NCBI GenBank assembly: GCA_012934845.2
Contig: WNNJ02000189.1
Location: forward strand, 1 to 64,000
Length of the DNA stretch: 64,000 nucleotides
Source of the DNA: Pomphorhynchus laevis
Lineage: Eukaryota; Acanthocephala; Palaeacanthocephala; Echinorhynchida; Pomphorhynchidae
Direction: 5' to 3'
Positions within the stretch are counted from its first letter, which is position 1; every line of letters begins with the position of its first letter. Below, piece after piece: positions 1 to 10,900 of the stretch. A model generated the notes under the pieces. The model made no database searches. It was not told the DNA's origin and saw only the letters and a program-made list of their open reading frames with translations. The translations under genes were made by a program, and so were the position numbers.

Positions 1-496
1 CGTTCGCAGCTTTATTGTATGGTAAAAGCCGCAAATCATGAAACCTTCCGCTTACATATATATCACGGTAATGTGTGCACCTAATTCACGACAACCTTTA
101 TCAATATGACAATATGAAGTCATTGTCTTCGAACCTAAATGCCAATTAATTTTTTTGAAACTAAATACGAATATACTTTTATCGCTTGTTTCTCAATTGT
201 TAATGACTGTTTAAATTAGAGGTTAATTTTTTAAATTTCAGTTCTGGATGTTTGCAATTCTTTTAACGTGAATTTATTTTCCAATGATATCCTAGCATGA
301 AAGGTACTGATAGACCAGCATGGAAACTACCAGCATGGAAGTACATTATCAATTAAAAATTCGTCAAAATTTGATAATTTCTACAAATTTGTTAATAAAT
401 TAATGTATAAGATAAATTTTCTTTCTTAATATTAAAAAAATAAAATACAAAATATATGAATATTGAATATTAAATACTTTATCTTATTAAATATTT
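1..496. other. AT-rich DNA, nothing recognised
   Basis: No open frame, repeat or RNA gene is recognised here. It is plain flank outside the large inverted repeat that begins at 497. Confidence 0.5.
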
Positions 497-2107
497 TACA
501 AAATAGTGTAGAAATTGCTATATAACCGTTAAAATACACAAATAAGGAACATATTAATTATGGAAAATCGTGTATATATTACAAGTATTACATTCAATAA
601 AATATTAAAAAACGGAAAAATATTCATTTGCTTAATATATAATTAAATATTATTTATTCAATTAAAATAATTGCACTCTGTTTCTAAAGTAAAGAATTAT
701 AATATATGATCTCAACATATTCACAACCATTTATAGTACAGTTTTTTAAACATTGTTAAAATTGTTATAAAGAATGAATAAAAATAAAGAAACACTGAAG
801 CCAAGCATTTAAGCTATTCACAAATCAAATAGTGTGATTATCATATTTGCTGATTATGATTTTCTGTTTCAGAAGAAGGCAAGAAATAAATATAAATTTT
901 CGAAAAAGTAATCCACTGGCTTAAAAACCAGATAATAAAAATTTACCTGAAAGATTTTTACGCTACCCGAAGTCTGTTCAGTTTACATACTATCACAAGC
1001 ATGTGATTTCATTGTAAATTATTATTTGCTGTCTGCAATTTTTAGAGTTACTGGTCCTCTTTGTAAAAAATATTACATATAAAAATAATTAAAATAATAA
1101 AATAAAAAGATGTAAATAAAAACAATAAAAGATAAATTTAGAAAGCAGTTTACAAAGTTAAAAATCTTAATTGATTTTCATTTAAAATCAAATTAAGGTT
1201 TATATTTTATTAATAAACATGCGTTATAAAAATATTATATTTTATTTAAATTTATATATTTTATAAAAAAAACTGGCGCTTAATCAAACTCAAATGCGTA
1301 ATATTAGATAAGCATTTGTAATTTCAAAAAAAAACAAATATTTATTAGAAATTTTGATCCCCTTGTTATCGGAAATAATCTTATACCTAAGTACTGAGCA
1401 GGAATTTGTACCAGATAAAAGTATAGCCAGGACACTTTTTTCAAATGCATTATATTTCTAAAGTGTACATGTGTAAAGATTGTAAGCTTATACAAGTTTT
1501 TTATTTGATAATACTTAAGTACGCACTTTGAGATATGTAAGATTTTAAATTAAACTTTTTATTTTACTTTAATAAATTCTTAATTCTCCTTATGTAAGCA
1601 AAATAACAGTTATGATGCATACTTGCTAATTAATCGGCATATATTGTTTGATACTCAAAACGAATTAATTATATCTCATATTGTAATAAGGTTTAACTAG
1701 CAAATAATTATTTTTTAAGTAAATTAGCGTTAATTTACTTAAAATTATAATATTGTCCTGATTTAAAAATAATAACTACTCGATAAGTTAAATTTAAACG
1801 CTAGATTACACAAAATAAATGGTGTCGACGAAACAGTCAGCTCAGATAACTGAGTCTACATATATTAAATTTGATTTTTTATGTAAAATTATTGTTTTGT
1901 TCTTCTTCATTTTGATAAATTTTATTGCAATCCAATGAATGATATTTGTATTTCACTTCGACTTGTCTTATTAAATATGTACGTATTGCTCACTATAACT
2001 AAATACCAGTCCATAACAGAAGATGATTAAAAAAACAAAATGTTTTTAGAGCAAAGCAATTAACTTATGCATATCTCTTTTTAATAGTAATCATTTCCAC
2101 ATAACAA
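497..2107 (+). repeat. Left arm of 1.6 kb inverted repeat
   Basis: This arm of 1611 bp is the reverse complement of 3393-5004. In the stretches compared base by base the only difference seen is one extra A in a run (near 783 on the left, 4718 on the right). The outer match begins at TACAAAATAG and stops abruptly, and the inner match ends at CATAACAA. No gene is seen in the arm; the 63-codon frame present in both arms is chance. A stretch near 1834-1870 resembles the extreme end of the PLE-E element (AACTGAGTCTAC), so the arm may include retroelement debris. Confidence 0.9.
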
Positions 2108-3392
2108 AAATTATATAAATTTAATATAAATTTATTATTTAATTTATTATTTAGTTATTCATAAAATAATAAAATTATAAATAATGTTAAATAGTTATAA
2201 ATAATTTAATTATTTTATATAAGATTTCATATAACATATATCAAGTTAAACTTAATAATTGAAATTTTAAATAAAAATCAATTTTAATGAATTGACTAAT
2301 GAATAGCAGACGATCTATAATCTTATAGATTATAGATCAAAATTTAATAATTAAATAATAAAATAATTGTTATAAGATTTTTTATATAAAAATAAAAAAT
2401 TAATTTAATTTAATTGTTATAAGATATTATTATATTATATATACTTTAATTAAATTCTTTATTTTTAATCAGATCAGCTAACTGAGTATTATATTATTAT
2501 ATTATATATAGATTAAAAATAACGCTAAATAAAATGTAAATAATTAAATAATAAATAATTGTAAATAATTGTTATATGATTTTATAAGATTTTAATAGTT
2601 TTATCAAGTTAAATAATTTATAATTTAAATCAAGTTAAAATAAAAAATTGAAATTTTAAATAAAAATAAATTTTAATGAATTGACTAATGAATAACAGAC
2701 GATTTATCAGAATAAGGATTAGAGGGCATCAGGAGGAACTGCTATTCTATCAGGTGTCGGCCCCTATTCTTAGACTCAAAACAGCAGCGGGCTAAATTCA
2801 TTATAATTACTTATTTCTTCTGATGACATTCAGGAATGTTGTATATTATTGTAATACAAATTATATTATTTATTATCGATACAAATTTCCAGCTTAAGAG
2901 TTTATATTTATTTTTAATAATTTTAGGTTGATGTGAATTTGATTACTTTTTTAAATCACAAAAAAATAAAAAATAAAGTTTTTAAAATCTAATTTTCTAG
3001 TTTTGAATTTCTAAGGTAAAATTATTGTTTTACATTAGAAAAAACGTTACAATATAATAAGAGTCATTACATTTAAAAACAATTTTAAAATCTACCTGAC
3101 AGAAAAGCCAATCTCGAGATATAAAGTACAAAAAATGTCTTTAGTAGTTTCTATTTCTATTGCGTGTACGTTTATGAAATCCATTCAAGAATGAATTCCA
3201 TAAAGCCAAGTTTGTAAAATTAAAGAAGGTGGTAAAACAACTATATCAAACATAATGTCTGTACTTGTCTACCTTTGTCTATGATATCCTGCTTTCCAAA
3301 CAAGTGTGACAAAAATGATGGCACACATTCTGAGCTGACTTCTTCTGTAAATATTGCATGAATAGCAAATATCATCATCGAAAAATATAATA
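2108..3392. other. Spacer of the large inverted repeat
   Basis: The 1285 bp spacer is AT-rich. It contains a 27-nt palindrome at 2312-2338, a partial PLE-E end at about 2240-2310 and a longer PLE-E end at 2471-2935. The rest (2936-3392) holds nothing recognised. Confidence 0.6.
2471..2935 (-). mobile_element. PLE-E terminal fragment
   Basis: It matches the 3' terminal part of the Penelope-like element seen whole-ended at 13330-15203. It shares the end word AGCTAACTGAGT, the block reading CATCAGGAGGAACTGCTAT, and the following GTCGGCCCCTA. No reverse transcriptase sequence remains. It is the most divergent of the PLE-E ends in the window. Confidence 0.65.
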
Positions 3393-5004
3393 TTGTTATG
3401 TGGAAATGATTACTATTAAAAAGAGATATGCATAAGTTAATTGCTTTGCTCTAAAAACATTTTGTTTTTTTAATCATCTTCTGTTATGGACTGGTATTTA
3501 GTTATAGTGAGCAATACGTACATATTTAATAAGACAAGTCGAAGTGAAATACAAATATCATTCATTGGATTGCAATAAAATTTATCAAAATGAAGAAGAA
3601 CAAAACAATAATTTTACATAAAAAATCAAATTTAATATATGTAGACTCAGTTATCTGAGCTGACTGTTTCGTCGACACCATTTATTTTGTGTAATCTAGC
3701 GTTTAAATTTAACTTATCGAGTAGTTATTATTTTTAAATCAGGACAATATTATAATTTTAAGTAAATTAACGCTAATTTACTTAAAAAATAATTATTTGC
3801 TAGTTAAACCTTATTACAATATGAGATATAATTAATTCGTTTTGAGTATCAAACAATATATGCCGATTAATTAGCAAGTATGCATCATAACTGTTATTTT
3901 GCTTACATAAGGAGAATTAAGAATTTATTAAAGTAAAATAAAAAGTTTAATTTAAAATCTTACATATCTCAAAGTGCGTACTTAAGTATTATCAAATAAA
4001 AAACTTGTATAAGCTTACAATCTTTACACATGTACACTTTAGAAATATAATGCATTTGAAAAAAGTGTCCTGGCTATACTTTTATCTGGTACAAATTCCT
4101 GCTCAGTACTTAGGTATAAGATTATTTCCGATAACAAGGGGATCAAAATTTCTAATAAATATTTGTTTTTTTTTGAAATTACAAATGCTTATCTAATATT
4201 ACGCATTTGAGTTTGATTAAGCGCCAGTTTTTTTTATAAAATATATAAATTTAAATAAAATATAATATTTTTATAACGCATGTTTATTAATAAAATATAA
4301 ACCTTAATTTGATTTTAAATGAAAATCAATTAAGATTTTTAACTTTGTAAACTGCTTTCTAAATTTATCTTTTATTGTTTTTATTTACATCTTTTTATTT
4401 TATTATTTTAATTATTTTTATATGTAATATTTTTTACAAAGAGGACCAGTAACTCTAAAAATTGCAGACAGCAAATAATAATTTACAATGAAATCACATG
4501 CTTGTGATAGTATGTAAACTGAACAGACTTCGGGTAGCGTAAAAATCTTTCAGGTAAATTTTTATTATCTGGTTTTTAAGCCAGTGGATTACTTTTTCGA
4601 AAATTTATATTTATTTCTTGCCTTCTTCTGAAACAGAAAATCATAATCAGCAAATATGATAATCACACTATTTGATTTGTGAATAGCTTAAATGCTTGGC
4701 TTCAGTGTTTCTTTATTTTTTATTCATTCTTTATAACAATTTTAACAATGTTTAAAAAACTGTACTATAAATGGTTGTGAATATGTTGAGATCATATATT
4801 ATAATTCTTTACTTTAGAAACAGAGTGCAATTATTTTAATTGAATAAATAATATTTAATTATATATTAAGCAAATGAATATTTTTCCGTTTTTTAATATT
4901 TTATTGAATGTAATACTTGTAATATATACACGATTTTCCATAATTAATATGTTCCTTATTTGTGTATTTTAACGGTTATATAGCAATTTCTACACTATTT
5001 TGTA
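3393..5004 (-). repeat. Right arm of 1.6 kb inverted repeat
   Basis: Reverse complement of 497-2107, 1612 bp. Just outside it (5004-5025) a short palindrome TAGTGTGGAAATTTCCACACTA follows, split as TAGTGTGGAA and TTCCACACTA, and may mark the breakpoint. Confidence 0.9.
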
Positions 5005-5109
5005 GTGTGGAAATTTCCACACTATTACTTAATATACAAATATTTAATAAGATTAAGATTACAATTAGAAGAAAACAAATTAATCTTTTAATAGACGTGG
5101 TCCGCTACA

Positions 5110-5255
5110 ACATTCTAATTGCATAGTTAATTAAGTTAAATACACATACATCATCAATATATCGAAACATATATTTCATATATTTATATAATTTAGATTT
5201 ATTTTTTAAACAGTTCTGAACAAATTCATATTCTATAAAGTTTTTTAAGACGGTA
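5110..5255 (-). mobile_element. PLE-E reverse transcriptase fragment
   Basis: This stretch aligns with 14290-14400 of the PLE-E copy inside Merlin, the part coding for the YIDD region. It is a short broken remnant. Confidence 0.6.
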
Positions 5256-5440
5256 TTCTAAATAATCAATATTAGTTCACTGATCGTCGTCTGCCGTCTT
5301 TAGAAATTGTTTAATTGTAAATTGTTCATATATAGATGTATAAAGTCAGAATATAAAGTCAGAATTTTCTAAAAATTAATTTCTTTGAATTGATTAAAAT
5401 ATAATATACGATGTATATTATTATATTAAGGTTACTGTTA

Positions 5441-5530
5441 ATTCAATTATCTAGTATCTTATTCTAATACAAAGTATATTATTTATTATCCATAAATATT
5501 TTCCGCTTAAGAGTTAAAATGTATTTTTAA
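5441..5530 (-). mobile_element. PLE-E 3' fragment
   Basis: Matches about 6145-6235, the stretch just inside the PLE-E pseudoknot block (CTAGTATCTTATTCTAATAC and on). Confidence 0.55.
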
Positions 5531-5560
5531 TGCTCTGGCTAGTATCACAGCCAGAGCATT
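5529..5560. repeat. 12-bp perfect hairpin
   Basis: AATGCTCTGGCT and its exact complement are separated by an 8-nt loop. It is GC-richer than its surroundings. It is followed at 5570-5710 by a set of nested AT-rich palindromes around the word ATAGAAGAT. Function unknown. Confidence 0.6.
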
Positions 5561-5820
5561 AAACAAACTTGAATCTTCTATTTGTTTACTATCAAATAGA
5601 AGATATTTGATAGTAATATCTTAATAATAATATAGTAATAATATAATAATAATTATCTTAGTAATAATATCTTATTATTACTATCTTTGATAGTAATAAT
5701 CTTCTATCTTTTACTTCTTTATAGTAAGGCATAATTAAAATATAAATTTAATTGCATTTAAGTTATACGGAAGAATCGGAACGAGTATTAATTGCCTTTA
5801 AAACCACTAACAAGAGAATC

Positions 5821-6335
5821 AAATCAGCTAATTGAGTCTACGTATTTAATATAATTATAAAATAAACAAAACATAATAATGCTAAATCAAAATTTAATAA
5901 TTAAATAATAAAATTAATAATTGTTTTTAGATTTTCTATAATTTAAATCAAGTTAAAATAAAAAATTGAAATTTAAAATAAACGTCATTTTTATGAATTG
6001 ACTAATAAATAACAGACGTTGTATCAGAATAAGAATTAGAGGTCATCAGGAGGAACTGCTATGCTATCAGGTTTCGGCCCCTAACTCTTCTACCCAACAT
6101 AGCAGCGGGGCCAAATACATGCTAATGATGTATTTCCTCAGATAAAACTATCTAGCATCTTATTCTAATACAAAGTATATTATTTATTATCCATCCATAA
6201 AAATTTGCCACTTGAGAGTTTAAATTTATTCTTTAAATTATTGTGTTGATTTATATATTTTACTATTTTCTGCTTGATCTTATTTTTATAGTAACCATGT
6301 TTAATCTATTAAATTATTTAAATGATTTTGATTAT
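5821..6335 (-). mobile_element. PLE-E terminal fragment
   Basis: It begins with AAATCAGCTAATTGAGTC, the same extreme end found directly next to the target duplication of the PLE-E copy in Merlin. It contains the block with GGCCCC, GCTGCTATG, GGGGCC and CATAGCAG (read on the minus strand), then the C-terminal edge of the reverse transcriptase frame. 5' truncated. Confidence 0.7.
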
Positions 6336-7801
6336 TTTATAATCGTTTAACATCCATATTGCATATTATATTATTAGAACGTAATATAGGTATTGTCTCA
6401 TATTGTTGTGAATCAAAATCAAACGTTTATTATAAACGTTTATTAAAAACGGCCGATGTTATCAAAAAATATAAAATATGAATTTAAGAATTATTGGTTT
6501 GTTACTGATATATACTAAATCCAAGATTACTGATCTAATGATCTTATGCTGATACTTTAAATCATTGTTTAGTTCATTTACCAAATAATTTATTTGATGT
6601 TGGAATGAAAGTTTTCTATTTTGTTTCGACTTTAGCACTTTGTAATCAAAAATAGATTAATGTGTTCATATATCTACTTAATTTGTCTGCAATCTGCTTA
6701 TTTGGTTTTTAATAAAACCTAATATCAAGAAATTTATATTTTTGTTTCATAAAGTTTACTTATTTTAGAAATAAATTATATTGCTATTTGAATCTTTTTA
6801 TTAATTAATTTTCCCTTAATTTGTGTTTTCATCGTTTTTGGAGTGGTCTAATACATGACGTAGTCTTGTTAATACATCACAACGTTGTGATGACGGCATT
6901 CAGTATGCCGTGATTTTAATGCAAGTCGCAAACGTGATATAGCAAAGTCATCATGTTCAAACGTCACATATGTAAATGTATCTTAAATCACGTACTCTTA
7001 AGATTTTTATTTTTACTTGCAAAGATAAATATTTTCGAACCTGTACGAAACTATTGTTAACTGGAGTGATGATACGCTTTTCAATGCTTTTCATTGAAAA
7101 GAAATAACTTTAAAACATTAAATTTAAAATTAATTTTTTAATTAAAATAATTTCAGATAAATATTTATTCAATCATCGATAAGTCTTGCATTGAAGTATG
7201 TGATTAAAACACGTATAATATACTTTTATTTGAACATTTATTAGATCGCAGTGTTTTAATTTAGTTTATAGCTTGGAACTTTGTAACAAACAAAGATATT
7301 ATGAATCTTATAACCGGTACATGAAGGTTTAAATGTATCGTTTTATGATTTGTAATCGAAAAGCAAAGATTCTTCCGTGTTCATACGATATCGACTTTTT
7401 TATTTCAATTTGTTAATGTTGATACATGTTGAAAAGTGTGCAAATTTTTGCAGGTATATTAATAACTTTACAAGTTGTATCAATTTTCAATAATTTTCAA
7501 TTATACACACTGTAATTACTTCAAAGAAAGGAGAAGTAATTAAATTATTCATTAATTTTAATTTATTAATTAGTATTAAAATTATTATTAATTTAAATTA
7601 TTAAATTACTCCTAATATAATTATATATTATTACTTCTAAGATATTATTTACGAAGCACTGGAAATCCAGTACGTTTTATTATTCTACACTATTCAATTA
7701 GTATCTTAGTTTCAAAGCATTTCATGCAACAGCACTATGTTCTTTCATTTTTGCAAAAGCTTCTAATTTTTTTAAAACTAATTTTTTCAATGTCTTTGTA
7801 G
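6336..7801. other. AT-rich sequence upstream of first visible lipase exon
   Basis: Probably intron. I looked for the exon that should precede 7802 (the lipase part just before the DVLTDL-like block) and found none. A GC-richer stretch at 6850-6990 has no convincing frame. Confidence 0.4.
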
Positions 7802-7955
7802 AGACATTTTAACGGATGCCTGTGCTACCCAACATTCGTTTACTTTTAAAAACGTTACCGGACACTGTCATAAAGGTATTCTGGAAACAGCAAAGAAGAT
7901 TTTCCGCGAGTTAAATGAAAATAATCTTTTGGATGCAATCATGTCGAATTATCCG
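7802..7955 (+). CDS. DAGLB: DAGL exon: block before the lipase nucleophile
   Basis: The acceptor is TTTTTCAATGTCTTTGTAG and the donor CCG|GTAACC. It encodes 51 residues plus one leading base, starting DILTDACA and ending MSNYP. This matches the DVLTDL ... HKGI ... block of DAGLB between the first catalytic-domain strand and the GHSLG motif. No stop in frame. Confidence 0.8.
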
Positions 7956-10900
7956 GTAACCAGTGATTCCTCTATTCTGCCCTGTAGCTTAATTTGAAAA
8001 TTTATTTATGTTTTATGAACTTAAATTAGCGTGCAAGTTACTAATAATTAAACAACATAAGTAAATCACTAATATGTAAAATGTTTTTATTTCAAGGAAA
8101 CGTCACTTATATTTGATAATTCATGCTTCAAGAAATAATATATTTTAAAAATATATAACCAAGCAGCCGAAACGACTATTTAAAATATATCACAAGGCAG
8201 CCGAAACGACTATCTAAAATATATCACAAGGCATTTTAAATGACTATTTAAAATATATCACAAAGCAACCGAAACGACCGATGGTAGTTCACCCTACGGA
8301 TGAGTGCTGCCGGCTACCATTAGCTCGTCTAGGAGTGATGAGGAAGTCCGCTCTGCATGTAATCGAACTCCGATTTTCGGTAACATCTACAATTATATAT
8401 ATAATTGTAGATGTTGCCAAAAACTGGAGTTCGATTACAAGTAGAGCAGACTCCCTTATCACTTCAAGACGAGCTGATGGTAGCCGGCAGCACTCATCAG
8501 TAGGGTGAACTACCATCAGTCGTATCGGCTGCCTTGTGATATATTAAATAGGCATTGCCGAGAATTTGCTAACGTGGTAGCTTGGGCAGAGCCTCTTTAA
8601 ACTAACCATGTGCATTCCGGACCATCCTAATTTTATTCGGCAGGAATTTTACTTGCTGTCGTTGCTTGCTTTCTCACAGGATCCTTTGGAGTATACATTT
8701 TTATAATTTATATCTGACTTGGTTAAACTGTGCTCCGGGAGCAAATAAGCTTCAGTTTCATAATTGTAGATGTTGCCAAAAACCGGAGTTCGATTACAAG
8801 TAGAGCAGACTTCCTTATCACTCCTAGACGAGCTGATGGTAGCCGGCAACACTCATCAGTAGGGTGAACTACGAGCAGTCGTTTCGGCTGCCTTGTGATA
8901 TATTAAATAGGCATTTCCGAGAATTTGCTAACGTGGTAGCATGGGCAGAGTCTCTTTAAACTAACCATGCGCATTCCGGACCATCCTAATTTTATTCGGC
9001 AGGAATTTTACTTGCAGTCGTTGCTTGCTTTCTCATAGAATCCTTTGGAGGATACATTTTTATAATTTTATATATGACTTGGATAAACTGTGCTCCGGGA
9101 GCTAATAAGCTTCAGTTTCATAATTGTAGATGTTGCCAAAAACCGGAGTATATATAGTTATATATGTAATAGTTATATATATGGAATCTCTTACAGATCC
9201 TACACGCTTTTCAACAATTATAATCTATATATATTAATAATAATTAAATTAATTTTATTTAAATTAATATTAAACGCTTTATTCACAATGTCACACAGGC
9301 AACCGAAACGGCCAGTGAGTACTTCATTCTACCGATGAGTGTTGCCGGGTACTCATTGGTCGTCTAAGAAGTGACATGGTGACTGAAAGTTGTGAATCAA
9401 AGTCCAGTCTATCAAGCAACACCATTTAGTATAAATGCCGTATTTCGTAAGAAATCCTGGACCGTTGTCTACTCAGCACATCCGTGCACTACTATTATAC
9501 CTGCCGTATTTATTAATGATCCAACGAGTGCGGCGACAATTCAGCAACACTCTCTTCCTCGTGTTTAAGGATGGTCCGCACAGCAATTCGATATGGTTAA
9601 GAGCGTAAGCCTCAGACAATTAAGCAAAGTGTCGGAAACGCCTTTATTCACAATGTCACACAGGCAACCGAAACGGCCAGTGAATACTTCATTCTACTGA
9701 TAAGTGTTGTCGGGAACTCATTGGTCGTCTAGAAATGACATGGTGACTTAAAGTCGTGAATCAAAGTTTAGTCTAATAGGCAACACCATTTTGTATAAAT
9801 GCCGTATTTGAAAGAAATTCTGGACCGTTGTCTACTCAGCACATCCGTGCACTACTATTATACATGCCGTATCCATTAAGGATCCAACGAGTGCAGCGAC
9901 AATTCAGCAACAACATATGCCTAGTGTTTAACGTTGATACGCACAGCACTTCAATCAGGTAAAGATCGTAAGATTCAGACAATTAAGCAAAGTGTCGAAA
10001 ACGGCTTTATTCACAATGTCACACAGGCAACCAAAACAGCCAGTGAGTACTTCATTCTACTGATAAGTGTTGCCGGGTAGTCATTGGTCGTCTAGAAGTG
10101 ACATGGTGACTGAAAGTCGTGAATCAAAGTACAGTCTAACAAGTAACACCATTCTGTATAAATGCAGCATTTCGAAAGAAATCCAGGACCGTTGTTTACT
10201 CAGCACATCCGTGCACTACTATTATACATGTCGTATCCATTAAGGACTCAACGAGTGCAGCGACAATCCAGCAACAACCTCATGAAGAGAAAAACATCCA
10301 ATATATTCTCATAAGACCAATATATAGAACCGAAATATTCTCGCAATATTCAAAGTCGCTACGTATGGCTAGTCATTCTATGTGTGACGACAAACTTCAA
10401 CAACGGTAGACGCGTTTCGCTCTAACGGAGCTCATCAGTAGCGTGACTTTAATAATCACACATAGCCCCCTCAACACACGCTTAAACAATGTTTAAACTC
10501 GAAAAGCAGAACTATTTTTAATTTGAATCATCGGAGGGAATTTAGCATAAGCTCTGTGCATGGCAATGCGTATTGCAGTTTAACCATGCATCAGGCACTA
10601 AATTCCTTTTAATAGAAATGATGTTCTACAGGAACACTTTAAAGTGTACAAATTATATATATGTATATATATAATCTTAAGAGTTTCGTTTTAATAGGTA
10701 TTGCTCGAGATTGCGAATAGCAATTCTTTCCGTATCTTTGAATAAGTGGTCGAATCGAGCATATTCTTCAGTCTGCAAACTCTCGTCACTCCTAGACGGT
10801 CATGTGATAGCCGGCAGCCATCGTCAGTAAGATGAACTATCACACGCCGTTTCGGCTGCCTCTGTGACATTGTGAAAATGCATTTCCGACATATAGCTTA

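Noticed and set aside
1-20. Possible lipase exon end at the window start (a GTA follows a short frame FAALLYG)
   Set aside because: Only about 20 bases are available, and the resemblance to the lipase AAYG step is too weak to call.
1304-4196. Identical 63-codon frames on opposite strands (1304-1495 and 4005-4196)
   Set aside because: They are the same sequence in the two arms of the inverted repeat. The protein has no family features and the DNA is AT-rich.
9298-9374. HDV-like nested pseudoknot fold for the satellite motif
   Set aside because: Two crossing helices fit the start of an HDV-like fold, but there is no P4 hairpin or catalytic C before the last strand. The three hammerhead boxes explain the conserved bases better.
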